DNA of 17,360 nt from Synergistaceae bacterium (GTDB lineage: Bacteria; Synergistota; Synergistia; Synergistales; Aminobacteriaceae): assembly GCA_017475805.1 (NCBI GenBank), contig JAFVEW010000067.1, positions 1-17,360 on the forward strand, read 5' to 3'. Made by a program: the position numbers and the translations under genes. Of the stretch, positions 6,873 to 14,665 are shown piece after piece. Within the stretch, counting starts at the first letter, position 1. Each line of letters starts with the position of its first letter. The notes beneath the pieces are model-generated. The model did not search any database, was not told the DNA's origin, and worked only from the letters and a program-made list of their open reading frames with translations.

Positions 6873-7637
6873 ATGGACGAGAAATTAAATTTTTTAATCG
6901 AATTTTTATTAGACGAAATGCCTGAATATAAATCCGACGCGGCAAATATCAGCGACAAAAAAATTCTGTTGCGCTCATTAATGAACGTCAGGCCGCCAAG
7001 AAAATTAAACCCGAAATTTTTAGAAGTTCAGGACGAATTTTTATCTAACGAACGAGAATTAAAAGGCGTTGTTCACGCCGACGAACTTCCTGAAATTCAG
7101 CACGGCATTTCAATTTGGCAAGGCGACATAACAAGACTTGATGCTGACGCGATAGTCAACGCTGCTAATGAAAGATTATTAGGGTGTTTCATTCCGTGCC
7201 ACCGATGTATTGATAACGCTATTCACTCAGCGGCAGGGCTTCAGCTTCGCAATGAATGTAACGAAATCATGAAAGCTCAAGGTCATGACGAACCGACAGG
7301 CAGTGCAAAAATAACACGCGCCTATAATCTTCCGTCTAAATTCGTAATTCACACTGTCGGACCGATAGTTTTTGACGCAGTAACTGAAAGTCAACGCGTC
7401 GAGCTTGAGAACTGTTATAAATCATGTCTCGAATTAGCTGACGAAAAAAATTTGAAAAGTCTCGCTTTTTGCTGTATATCTACGGGAGAATTTCATTTTC
7501 CTAATGATGAAGCCGCGAAAATCGCCGTAAAAACAGTGAAAAATTTTTTGCCGCAAGCTAAATCGCTCAAAAAAATAATTTTCAATGTCTTCAAAGATTT
7601 AGACTTAAAAATTTACGAGAAAGAACTAAAAAATTAA
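6873..7637 (+). CDS. Zinc-containing macrodomain, protein-ADP-ribosyl hydrolase
   Basis: A 254-residue protein from the ATG at 6873, which has GGAGAGG 6 bases upstream. An in-frame ATG at 6762 would overlap nth and lacks such a site. An N-terminal helical extension is followed by the macrodomain: GDITRLDADAIVNAAN (84-99) for ADP-ribose binding, then a Cys105-X4-His110-X-Cys112 cluster in LLGCFIPCHRCIDNAIHSAAG. That cluster is the zinc site marking macrodomains that accompany class M sirtuins. STGEFHFP is the second phosphate-binding loop. Length and layout match the streptococcal/staphylococcal SirTM-linked enzymes, which remove ADP-ribose from lipoyl-carrier proteins. It is followed by SirTM after 4 bases, so the erase and write enzymes are co-expressed. 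The substrate is unknown because no carrier gene is nearby. Confidence 0.92.
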   Translation: MDEKLNFLIEFLLDEMPEYKSDAANISDKKILLRSLMNVRPPRKLNPKFLEVQDEFLSNERELKGVVHADELPEIQHGISIWQGDITRLDADAIVNAANERLLGCFIPCHRCIDNAIHSAAGLQLRNECNEIMKAQGHDEPTGSAKITRAYNLPSKFVIHTVGPIVFDAVTESQRVELENCYKSCLELADEKNLKSLAFCCISTGEFHFPNDEAAKIAVKTVKNFLPQAKSLKKIIFNVFKDLDLKIYEKELKN

Positions 7638-7641
7638 ACTT

Positions 7642-8490
7642 ATGAATGAAAATAAAACAGAAAAAATTGATTTACTCCGCAAAAAACTTGACGAGGCCGA
7701 AGCTATTTTAATCGGTGCTGGCGCAGGGCTTTCAACGTCGGCAGGCTTCACTTACTCAGGTGAGAGATTTGAAAAATTTTTCGCGGATTTTGAAGAAAAA
7801 TATAATTTTCATGACATGTATTCAGGAGGTTTTTATCCATATGAAACTCCCGAAGAAAAATGGGCATTTTGGAGCCGCCATGTTTTTATTAATAGATATT
7901 CAGACGCTCCAAAGCCTGTCTATGAAAATTTATTAAAACTCGTGAAAAATAAAAATTATTTCGTCTTAACAACTAACGTCGACCACTGTTTTCAAAAAGC
8001 TGGCTTCGATAAAAAAAGACTTTTTTATACTCAGGGCGACTACGGTTTATTTCAATGTTCGCTGCCATGCCATAATAAAACTTATGACAACGAAGAAATT
8101 ATTATAAAAATGGTAGAGCAACAAAAAAATATGCGCGTGCCTTCGGATTTAATTCCTCATTGCCCTGTCTGCGGCCGTCCTATGGAAATGAATTTACGTT
8201 CTGATGATTCATTTGTTGAGGACGAAGGCTGGCAGCTTGCCTGTGATAATTACGTTAGTTTTCTCAATGAAAGCCGCGATAAAAAAACTTTATTTTTAGA
8301 TTTAGGCACAGGAATGAATACTCCTGGCATTATTAAATTTCCGTTTTGGCAGATGACCCGCGAATGGCCTGACGCTTTTTACGTCTGCATAAACTTGGGT
8401 GAAGCCTACGTTCCTTCACGTGATAAATACGAAGATAAATCTCTTTGTATCGACAGCGACATCGGCGAAATCTTAAACGAGTTGATTTAA
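7642..8490 (+). CDS. sirTM: Class M sirtuin, protein ADP-ribosyltransferase (SirTM)
   Basis: A 282-residue Rossmann-fold NAD+ enzyme. The NAD loop GAGAGLSTSAGF is at residues 25-36, followed by DMYSGGF and WAFWSRH blocks diagnostic of class M. TTNVDHCFQKAGF carries Asn112. YTQGDYGLF carries Gln131 where deacylase sirtuins have the catalytic His, which fits ADP-ribosyl transfer to protein rather than deacetylation. Four Cys (139, 143, 174, 177) form the zinc site. LGTGMNTPGIIKFPFW is another class block. In Staphylococcus and Streptococcus the enzyme modifies a lipoylated GcvH-like protein; no such gene, nor a lipoate ligase, is seen here. The gene starts 4 bases after the macrodomain stop and is followed after 4 bases by the AlbA_2 gene. 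Assignment is firm; the target is open. Confidence 0.93.
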   Translation: MNENKTEKIDLLRKKLDEAEAILIGAGAGLSTSAGFTYSGERFEKFFADFEEKYNFHDMYSGGFYPYETPEEKWAFWSRHVFINRYSDAPKPVYENLLKLVKNKNYFVLTTNVDHCFQKAGFDKKRLFYTQGDYGLFQCSLPCHNKTYDNEEIIIKMVEQQKNMRVPSDLIPHCPVCGRPMEMNLRSDDSFVEDEGWQLACDNYVSFLNESRDKKTLFLDLGTGMNTPGIIKFPFWQMTREWPDAFYVCINLGEAYVPSRDKYEDKSLCIDSDIGEILNELI

Positions 8491-8494
8491 TAAG

Positions 8495-9484
8495 TTGAAT
8501 TTTTCCAGCCTTGACGAATTTCTCAAAGAGACATCGAACGATGACAGGGAATTTTTGAGCGATGAAGAAATTTCAAACGTCGCTCCGACTGCTTGTGCAA
8601 TGGCGAACTCTTTAGGAGGCTGGATAGTTTTAGGCGCGGAACGTGAATTTGACGACGAAATAAAAATTACGGGATTTTTCCATTCGCCTTTAGCTATAAA
8701 TTCTTTAATTCAGCGTGGAATTCTTTTTGAAGCTCAGACACTCGAAAAAATTTTAATTATAAAAATCGCTCCATTAAGTTTCAGAGAAAAACCTTTATTT
8801 TTTAGGGGAATTTGTTACCGTCGTGTCGAAGGCGTGAATTTAATATCGTCTCGGCGTTCAGCAATGTTAATGGCCTGTAAATCTCCATGCGATGACGAGC
8901 CTGCAATAAATTTTTATCTTGACCCTGAAAGCCTTAATGAATTTCATGAACACGTTATAAAAATTAATGACGAATATAAAAATTTTTCATCAGAAGATTT
9001 TTTGTGCCGGAGTTTTATATTTTCAGGAAAATTTTTAACTTTTGCCGGAGCTTTGATGTTTGGAAATATTATCAGAGTACGCGTTATTTTAGACTCTCAA
9101 GCCGAACATATTGAAATTGAAGCACGAAATATTTGGGATGCTTACAAAAATATTTTGCCTCGTCTTGTCAATAAACTTTCATCAGGCTGCTCGCAGGCTT
9201 TTCAGGAAATTTTTATAAATTCTCTGCTTCATTCAGATTATCGCGCAGGAAATTTGATTGAGATTTTTATAACGTCAAACCCTCCGAAAGTTTTAATCAC
9301 TAATCCCGGAATTATTTGCGACGGAACTCGAAATAAAAGATTAAAAAAAATTTTTGAGCTTTCAGGAATTTCAATTAAAAATCGTAATATTGAATACGTA
9401 AAAAAATTCATGCCCTCATTCAAATTAGAACAGGACATGTTAAATTTTCGTGTTAAAACTTCGCTGCCTCTTATAGGGCAATAA
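8495..9484 (+). CDS. Schlafen AlbA_2 / GHKL-type (HATPase_c_4) regulator-like protein
   Basis: A 329-residue protein starting at TTG, 4 bases after the SirTM stop, and probably translated by coupling because no good ribosome site is seen. The N-terminal third has the AlbA_2 signature CAMANSLGGWIVLGAERE and a later RGICYRRVEG strand, as in Schlafen-type nucleic-acid-binding domains. Residues 237-249 (QEIFINSLLHSDY) and ITNPG (268-272) match the E-x3-N helix and NPG turn of HATPase_c_4, the domain pair common in COG2865 proteins. The usual Glu-Phe-Lys entry of AlbA_2 is absent, and the protein stops soon after the GHKL part with no winged helix, shorter than the usual 400-500 residues. It could be a transcriptional regulator or a nucleic-acid effector linked to the ADP-ribosylation pair. 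Confidence 0.75.
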   Translation: MNFSSLDEFLKETSNDDREFLSDEEISNVAPTACAMANSLGGWIVLGAEREFDDEIKITGFFHSPLAINSLIQRGILFEAQTLEKILIIKIAPLSFREKPLFFRGICYRRVEGVNLISSRRSAMLMACKSPCDDEPAINFYLDPESLNEFHEHVIKINDEYKNFSSEDFLCRSFIFSGKFLTFAGALMFGNIIRVRVILDSQAEHIEIEARNIWDAYKNILPRLVNKLSSGCSQAFQEIFINSLLHSDYRAGNLIEIFITSNPPKVLITNPGIICDGTRNKRLKKIFELSGISIKNRNIEYVKKFMPSFKLEQDMLNFRVKTSLPLIGQ

Positions 9485-9513
9485 ATGTCTCCAATTCCTA
9501 CTTGTTTTTTTTA

Positions 9514-9527
9514 CGCTATAATTAGCG
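9514..9527 (+). promoter_or_regulatory. Candidate rnf promoter: -10 inside a palindrome
   Basis: A consensus TATAAT (9517-9522) is embedded in the dyad CGCTA-TAAT-TAGCG, about 75 bases before rnfC. No clear -35 lies 16-18 bases upstream; there is a run of eight T just before. The symmetry around the -10 could be an operator allowing a repressor to block initiation. The leader that follows is very A+T-rich and ends with GAGGGGAG, 13 bases before the rnfC ATG, an unusually long spacing. Confidence 0.4.
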
Positions 9528-9594
9528 CAAAATTTCAATTCTTTTATTTAATTTAATTTTTTTTCAAAAATTTGAGGGGAGTGTTTATATCACG

Positions 9595-10956
9595 ATGAAC
9601 TTGCCGACGTTTTTAGGCGGTGTACATCCGCCCGAAGGCAAAGCTCTCACGGAGAATAAGGCTATCGAAAAATTAATGCCCGAAAATCCCGGAGAGTTAT
9701 TTGTTTATCCATTGTCCCAGCATATTGGCGCGCCGTGTTCGCCGATAGTTAAAAAAGGCGATGCCGTTCTTGTTGGACAGAAAATCGCTGACACTGAAGC
9801 ATTTGTTTCAGCTCCGATTTATTCGGGAGTTTCAGGGACGGTCAAAGAAATTGCTCCGAAAATGACAATCGCAGGCAGCATTGAGAATTGCATAGTCATT
9901 GAAAGCGACGGAAAATACGAAAAAGCTCCGTCTTTGCTCGAAGAATTAGGCCACAAACCCGAAGCCGGAGATTATGTGAAATTAATTCGCGATGCCGGTA
10001 TTGTAGGAATGGGCGGAGCTTGTTTCCCGACTCACGTAAAACTTTCTCCGCCTAAAGATAAAGTCATTAATTGGATCATTATTAATGCAGCCGAATGCGA
10101 GCCTTATTTAAGCTGTGATAACAGATTGATGATTGAAAGTCCCGACGAAATTATCAGAGGTCTTCAATATGCTCTCGAAATTTTCCCAAAAGCTCAGGGC
10201 GTTATCGCTATCGAAAATAACAAACCCGAAGCCATTAAGATAATGACTGAACATAACAAAAATCCCAAGATTAAAATCATGCCTCACAAGGTCAAATATC
10301 CTCAAGGCGCGGAAAAAATGTTGATTAAATCCGTAACAGGTCAGGAAGTTCCTTTAGTCCCGGCTTTACCTGCTGATGTCGGCTGTATAGTCTTAAATAC
10401 CCGTACGGCTTGGCAAATTTGCAAAACTATTGAGGAAGGTTTGCCTGTCGTTGAAAGAGTTATTTCTGTAACCGGCGACGCTGTAAACGAACCTAAAAAT
10501 TTACAAGTTCCGCTCGGAATTTCAGTCAGAAAATTAATCGATGCTTGCGGCGGCTTTACAACTGAGCCTTTGAAAGTTATCGCAGGCGGCCCGATGATGG
10601 GACTTGCTATGCGTTCAATCGATGTTCCAGTCGTAAAAGGAACAAGCGGAATTTTAGCTTTGACTTCAAAACTTGCTTACATTGCCGAAGAGAGCGCGTG
10701 CTTGCGTTGCGGAAAATGCGTTGAGGCTTGTCCGATGCACTTAGAGCCTACGTTCTTAGATAGAGCAGTTAGGAAACGCGATTATGAAACTTTTGAAGCT
10801 CACGGAGGAATGAACTGCATAGAGTGCGGCTCATGCGCTTATTCATGCCCTGCGTCAAGACATTTAGTCCAGAGTTATAAAAACGGCAAAGCGGCGGTTA
10901 ATGAAGCTCGAAAAAAAGCTGCGGCACTTGCTAAAGAGAAAGCGGAGGCGAAATAA
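9595..10956 (+). CDS. rnfC: Rnf complex subunit C, NADH/FMN and 4Fe-4S protein
   Basis: A 453-residue peripheral subunit of the membrane Rnf complex, which moves electrons between reduced ferredoxin and NAD+. The N-terminus (FLGGVHPPEGK) is typical for RnfC. GIVGMGGACFPTHVK and INAAECEPYLSCD mark the NADH/FMN-binding Rossmann part. Two ferredoxin motifs follow: Cys369/372/375/379 (CLRCGKCVEACP) and Cys408/411/414/418 (CIECGSCAYSCP). The C-terminus is a short Ala/Lys helix. There is no alternative in-frame start between the ribosome site and the ATG, so the long spacing is real. It is first in the operon and rnfD follows after 2 bases. Confidence 0.96.
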   Translation: MNLPTFLGGVHPPEGKALTENKAIEKLMPENPGELFVYPLSQHIGAPCSPIVKKGDAVLVGQKIADTEAFVSAPIYSGVSGTVKEIAPKMTIAGSIENCIVIESDGKYEKAPSLLEELGHKPEAGDYVKLIRDAGIVGMGGACFPTHVKLSPPKDKVINWIIINAAECEPYLSCDNRLMIESPDEIIRGLQYALEIFPKAQGVIAIENNKPEAIKIMTEHNKNPKIKIMPHKVKYPQGAEKMLIKSVTGQEVPLVPALPADVGCIVLNTRTAWQICKTIEEGLPVVERVISVTGDAVNEPKNLQVPLGISVRKLIDACGGFTTEPLKVIAGGPMMGLAMRSIDVPVVKGTSGILALTSKLAYIAEESACLRCGKCVEACPMHLEPTFLDRAVRKRDYETFEAHGGMNCIECGSCAYSCPASRHLVQSYKNGKAAVNEARKKAAALAKEKAEAK

Positions 10957-10958
10957 TT

Positions 10959-11909
10959 ATGTCAACACAGCTCACAGTATCGACTTCACCGCACGTTCAT
11001 TCAGAATTTACAACTCGCGGGATTATGTTCTCGGTGATTTTAGCTTTGCTTCCCGCAGGAGTAATTGGAACTTATTTTCTTGGCATTCGTTCGCTCTATG
11101 TCATAGCAACGTGCGTATTTGCCTGCATTTTAAGCGAATGGTTCTGGCAGAAATGCGTAATGAAAACTAAAACAACTCTCGGCGATTTATCCGCAATCGT
11201 TACGGGCTTGTTACTTGCTTATAACTTACCGCCAACTATGCCTTTATGGATGGCCGTTTGCGGTTCTATTTTTGCGATTATCGTTGTTAAAGGCTTTTAC
11301 GGCGGCTTAGGCTGCAATATCGTAAACCCTGCCTTAGCTGCCCGAGCGATGATGTTAATTTCTTGGCCTACAGCTATGACAACATGGACAGTTCAGGGAA
11401 TTTCAGGAGCGACACCTTTAGCGGCAATGAAAGCCGGAAGTGAAATTAATATTTCCTGCTGGGATTTGCTTGTAGGCAATATGGGCGGCTGTATCGGTGA
11501 AACTTGCTCGGTGTTATTAATTTTAGGCGGAATTTATTTAATTTGGGAAGGCGTTATTTCATGGCGAATTCCTGTAATTTATATCGCTACAGCTTCAATT
11601 TTAGCGGCCTGCTTCGGACATGGCGGCGTTATGACTGAAATTTTCACGGGCGGCTTATTAATCGGAGCTATTTTCATGGCCACTGACTACACGACAAGCC
11701 CTATGAGCGCGAAAGGCCAAGTTATTTACGCATTCGGATGCGGCTTGCTCACGGCCTTAATCAGAACTTGGGGCGGTTATCCTGAAGGCGTTTCGTTCTC
11801 GATTTTAATAATGAACATCGCCGTGCCTTTGATTGATAAATACACAGCTCCGAAAATTTTAGGCGCACCGAAAAGCAATTTCTTTAAGAAAACGGAGGCG
11901 AAAAAATAA
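10959..11909 (+). CDS. rnfD: Rnf complex subunit D, membrane flavoprotein
   Basis: A 316-residue integral membrane subunit with eight or more hydrophobic segments (for example residues about 20-60, 75-110, 175-235 and 265-290). SGAT at residues 149-152 is the covalent FMN site, with Thr152 as the attachment residue by analogy with RnfD/NqrB. The loop FMATDYTTSPMS near residue 245 is a further family block. It takes part in electron transfer across the membrane, coupled to ion pumping. Its ribosome site, GGAGGCGAAA, is embedded in the last codons of rnfC, and its stop codon overlaps the rnfG start (TAATG). The length fits the family. Confidence 0.95.
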   Translation: MSTQLTVSTSPHVHSEFTTRGIMFSVILALLPAGVIGTYFLGIRSLYVIATCVFACILSEWFWQKCVMKTKTTLGDLSAIVTGLLLAYNLPPTMPLWMAVCGSIFAIIVVKGFYGGLGCNIVNPALAARAMMLISWPTAMTTWTVQGISGATPLAAMKAGSEINISCWDLLVGNMGGCIGETCSVLLILGGIYLIWEGVISWRIPVIYIATASILAACFGHGGVMTEIFTGGLLIGAIFMATDYTTSPMSAKGQVIYAFGCGLLTALIRTWGGYPEGVSFSILIMNIAVPLIDKYTAPKILGAPKSNFFKKTEAKK

Positions 11910-12481
11910 TGAACGCGTACATTAAAAAAGCTCTCCATTTAGGCGGAACATTATTCGCTGTAACGGCTATAACAGGTTTAATCTTAGGCGTCGTCGAACA
12001 TTACACATCGCAAGCTATAGCAAGAGTTGAAGCCGAAGCACGCAACGCTGCTTTTAGAATCGTAATGCCTGCAGGTGAAAATTTCGAGACTTTTGAACTC
12101 AAAGATAACGAATTTGTTTCAGACGTTCAGAAAGCTACTGACACTAACGGCACAGTCGGCTGGTGCTTGACGGTCGGCTCAAAAGGTTACGGCGGCGTTG
12201 TTACTTTTATCGTCGGCGTTACTAAAGACGGCAACGTCAAAGCCATTAATATATTAAATCACTCAGAGACTCCGGGACTTGGAGCAAAATCAACAGAGCC
12301 TGAATTTTACACGCAATTTAATGACAAGGAGCAACTTCCTTTGAAGGTCGTTAAGGGTGCGGCTTCAAATCCTGACGAAATTTCAGCTATCTCCGGCGCA
12401 ACTATAACTTCAAACGCTGTAACTTCAGGCGTTAATGCTGCCGTCGAATATTGGAACATTAATTTGAAAGGGGCTGAATAA
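11909..12481 (+). CDS. rnfG: Rnf complex subunit G, covalent FMN protein
   Basis: A 190-residue subunit with one N-terminal membrane anchor (residues about 10-32) and an FMN_bind domain outside the membrane. The flavinylation motif SGAT at residues 162-165 (SGATITSNAVTSGV) gives Thr165 as the attachment site. The upstream segment NHSETPGLGAKSTEPEF is typical of RnfG/NqrC. An ApbE-type flavin transferase is needed for loading and is not encoded in this window. The ATG overlaps the rnfD stop by one base and uses GGAGGCGAAA inside rnfD. RnfE follows after 3 bases. Confidence 0.95.
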   Translation: MNAYIKKALHLGGTLFAVTAITGLILGVVEHYTSQAIARVEAEARNAAFRIVMPAGENFETFELKDNEFVSDVQKATDTNGTVGWCLTVGSKGYGGVVTFIVGVTKDGNVKAINILNHSETPGLGAKSTEPEFYTQFNDKEQLPLKVVKGAASNPDEISAISGATITSNAVTSGVNAAVEYWNINLKGAE

Positions 12482-12484
12482 AAA

Positions 12485-13189
12485 TTGAGCCAAAATAAAT
12501 TAAGCAATTTTAGAATTATTGCAAACGGAATTTTATCTGAAAATCCTACGTTTGTTCAGTGTATAGGACTTTGCCCGACTTTGGCCGTTACAACAAGCGT
12601 CGCTAATGGCTTAGGCATGGGTATTGCGGCAACATTCGTTTTAATCGCATCGAACGCTGTTATCTCGCTTTTAAGAAAAATGGTGCCTGACGAGGTCAGA
12701 ATTCCGATTTTTATCGTCGTTATTGCGGGCTTCGTTACGGTCATTGAATTTTTAATGAAAGGTTTTGCGCCTGAATTAAATAAATCGCTTGGAATTTTTA
12801 TTCCGTTAATCGTCGTCAACTGCATTATTTTAGCTCGCGCTGAGGCTTTTGCGTCTAAAAACGGCGTTTTAGCTTCTGCTCTTGACGGCGTCGGAATGGG
12901 CTTAGGCTTCACTTGCGCTTTAACTTTCTTAGGCTCAATCCGCGAAATTTTTGGCGGCGGTACATGGCTTGGAATGCCTGTAATCAGCTTTGAGCCTGCG
13001 ATGTTAATAGTATTAGCACCGGGAGGCTTTATAATTTTAGGCTGCTGCATGGGGGCTTTCAGAGCTATTCAAGCACGCGCTAAAGGGATCGGAGCTGTTC
13101 CTGCTGAGGCTGCGACAGGCTGCGGCTGCTGTGCTATGGCGAAATTCTGTCATAAAGACAAAGACGAATACGAGGAGGCGAAAGCATAA
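12485..13189 (+). CDS. rnfE: Rnf complex subunit E, integral membrane protein
   Basis: A 234-residue protein with about six membrane spans. ENPTFVQCIGLCPTLAVTTS near residues 18-37 is the conserved first membrane block, containing Cys residues thought to hold an iron-sulfur centre between RnfA and RnfE. SLGIFIPLIVVNCIILARAEAFA is the second, symmetry-related block. The start is TTG, 3 bases after rnfG; an in-frame ATG that would preserve the N-terminus is not available. The weak ribosome site AAGGGG is more than 10 bases away, so coupling is likely. A Cys-rich stretch, GCGCCAMAKFC, close to the C-terminus is a local oddity. The stop overlaps the rnfA start. Confidence 0.95.
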   Translation: MSQNKLSNFRIIANGILSENPTFVQCIGLCPTLAVTTSVANGLGMGIAATFVLIASNAVISLLRKMVPDEVRIPIFIVVIAGFVTVIEFLMKGFAPELNKSLGIFIPLIVVNCIILARAEAFASKNGVLASALDGVGMGLGFTCALTFLGSIREIFGGGTWLGMPVISFEPAMLIVLAPGGFIILGCCMGAFRAIQARAKGIGAVPAEAATGCGCCAMAKFCHKDKDEYEEAKA

Positions 13190-13776
13190 TGACGTTTACT
13201 GAATTAGTTTTGCTTTTCATAAGCTCGATTTTTGTTCATAATATTTTGCTCTCGCGTTTCTTGGGCTGCTGTCCTTTCATGGGAGTCAGCTCGAAATTAA
13301 AAACTGCTCAGGGAATGGGCGCGGCTGTCGTCTTCGTTATTGTTTTAGCTTCGTTGATGACTTGGCTGACTTATAATTATTTGCTCGTTCCGCTTCATCT
13401 TGAATATTTATACACGCTGTCATTTATTTTAGTCATTGCTGCTCTCGTTCAATTCGTTGAGTTAGCTTTGAAGAAATTAAATCCTGTGCTTTATAAGTCG
13501 CTTGGAATTTTCCTGCCCTTAATCACAACAAACTGCGCAGTTTTAGGCGTCGCCGTCTTAAACATGAACGAAGGCTACGGACTTGCGGCGGCTTTAGTAA
13601 ACGCTCTCGGTTCGTCATTAGGATTTTTGCTTGCTATTTCATTAATGGCCGGAATCCGTGAAAGAATTGAAGATAATGAAGGAATCCCTGTAAGTCTTCG
13701 CGGCCTTCCTATGGCTTTAATAACGGCGGGCTTGATGTCGATAGCTTTCATGGGCTTCACAGGAATTATTAAATAG
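13189..13776 (+). CDS. rnfA: Rnf complex subunit A, integral membrane protein
   Basis: A 195-residue protein with six hydrophobic spans, homologous to RnfE in inverted membrane topology. The conserved block ILLSRFLGCCPFMGVS is at residues about 19-34 and SLGIFLPLITTNCAVLG near 105-121; Cys in these blocks are the likely ligands of the intramembrane cluster. The length is exactly that of the family. The ATG overlaps the rnfE stop (TAATG), with GGAGGCGAAA just upstream. rnfB begins 12 bases after the stop, with its own GGGAGG. Confidence 0.96.
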   Translation: MTFTELVLLFISSIFVHNILLSRFLGCCPFMGVSSKLKTAQGMGAAVVFVIVLASLMTWLTYNYLLVPLHLEYLYTLSFILVIAALVQFVELALKKLNPVLYKSLGIFLPLITTNCAVLGVAVLNMNEGYGLAAALVNALGSSLGFLLAISLMAGIRERIEDNEGIPVSLRGLPMALITAGLMSIAFMGFTGIIK

Positions 13777-13788
13777 GGAGGCTTAAAC

Positions 13789-14604
13789 ATGGATATAATG
13801 CACGTATTTGTAACGCCTTTAGCCTTAATGGGAATAATGGGCGGAGTTTTCGGAGTGCTGCTTGCTATAGCCTCGATAGTTTTCATGGTTCATCAGGATG
13901 AAAGAATCGGCTTAATTCGTGCGGCTTTGCCAGGAGCTAACTGCGGCGGATGCAGCTATCCCGGCTGCGACGGCTACGCTTCAGGTGTTGTCAATGACGG
14001 TGCTGCTGTAAATAAATGCTCGGTCGGCGGCGCACCTGTTGCGGCAAAAATAGCTTCAATAATGGGCGTTGATGCGGGCGAGACGATTCCTATGAGAGCG
14101 TTCTTAAAATGTAAAGGAACGTGTGAGGCTTCACCGCGTCAATTAGTTTATGAGGGAATTAAAGACTGCCGAAGCGCGGCGACGATTCCCGGCGGATCTC
14201 CTAACGCCTGCCCGTTCGGCTGCATAGGTCTTGGAACTTGCGTCAGCGTTTGCAATTTCGGAGCTTTATCGATGGGCGACGACGGTCTTCCTAAGGTTGA
14301 TGTTGATAAATGCGTTGGCTGTGGTGCTTGTGTTGCGAATTGTCCGAAAGGAATTTTCACGCTTATTCCGAAGGCCGCTGATGTTGTTGTTGCTTGTAAT
14401 TCACATTGGAAAGGCCCGATGGTCAAGAGCGTATGTTCGGCTGGCTGTATTGGTTGTACGCTTTGCACTCGAGTTTGTCCTGTTCAAGCTATAGAAATGC
14501 AGAATGATTTAGCCGTCATAGATCAATCTAAATGTATAAAGTGCGGCAAATGCGCTGAAAAATGTCCGGCGAAGTGTATAGCCGTCGGCGAGAAGGCTAT
14601 TTAA
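13789..14604 (+). CDS. rnfB: Rnf complex subunit B, multi-cluster ferredoxin-type electron entry subunit
   Basis: A 271-residue protein with one N-terminal membrane anchor (about 8-32), the entry point for electrons from ferredoxin. Cys52/55/60/77 (GANCGGCSYPGC ... KCSVGG) form the RnfB 4Fe-4S domain. A second set, Cys141/145/151/155, has the family's CPFGCIGLGTC spacing. Three ferredoxin motifs follow, starting at Cys175 (CVGCGACVANCP), Cys220 (CIGCTLCTRVCP) and Cys249 (CIKCGKCAEKCP). Counting motifs gives about five to six 4Fe-4S clusters, similar to RnfB of acetogens and richer than in proteobacteria. The protein ends 12 residues after the last cluster. It is the last gene of the operon and is followed by a clear terminator. 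Confidence 0.96.
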   Translation: MDIMHVFVTPLALMGIMGGVFGVLLAIASIVFMVHQDERIGLIRAALPGANCGGCSYPGCDGYASGVVNDGAAVNKCSVGGAPVAAKIASIMGVDAGETIPMRAFLKCKGTCEASPRQLVYEGIKDCRSAATIPGGSPNACPFGCIGLGTCVSVCNFGALSMGDDGLPKVDVDKCVGCGACVANCPKGIFTLIPKAADVVVACNSHWKGPMVKSVCSAGCIGCTLCTRVCPVQAIEMQNDLAVIDQSKCIKCGKCAEKCPAKCIAVGEKAI

Positions 14605-14613
14605 TTTGTTAAG

Positions 14614-14645
14614 AAGTCCGCATGTTTGTTGCGGGCTTTTTGATT
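14614..14645 (+). terminator. Intrinsic terminator of the rnf operon
   Basis: A 9-bp stem, AAGTCCGCA/TGCGGGCTT (14614-14622 with 14630-14638, one G-U pair), has a 7-base loop and runs directly into TTTTTGATTTTT. It lies 10 bases after the rnfB stop. It stops transcription only about 20 bases before the start codon of the next gene. Confidence 0.85.
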
Positions 14646-14665
14646 TTTATTAGGAGGCTATAAAC

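Noticed and set aside
2712..9504. Twelve-base inverted pair (CAAGTAGGAATT at 2714 and its complement near 9493) flanking the central gene train
   Set aside because: Several 12-base matches are expected by chance in 17 kb of A+T-rich DNA, and no longer homology surrounds them.
12556..14468. Long minus-strand open frames opposite rnfE, rnfA and rnfB
   Set aside because: They are antisense shadows of strongly conserved Rnf genes, with no ribosome sites or recognisable protein features.
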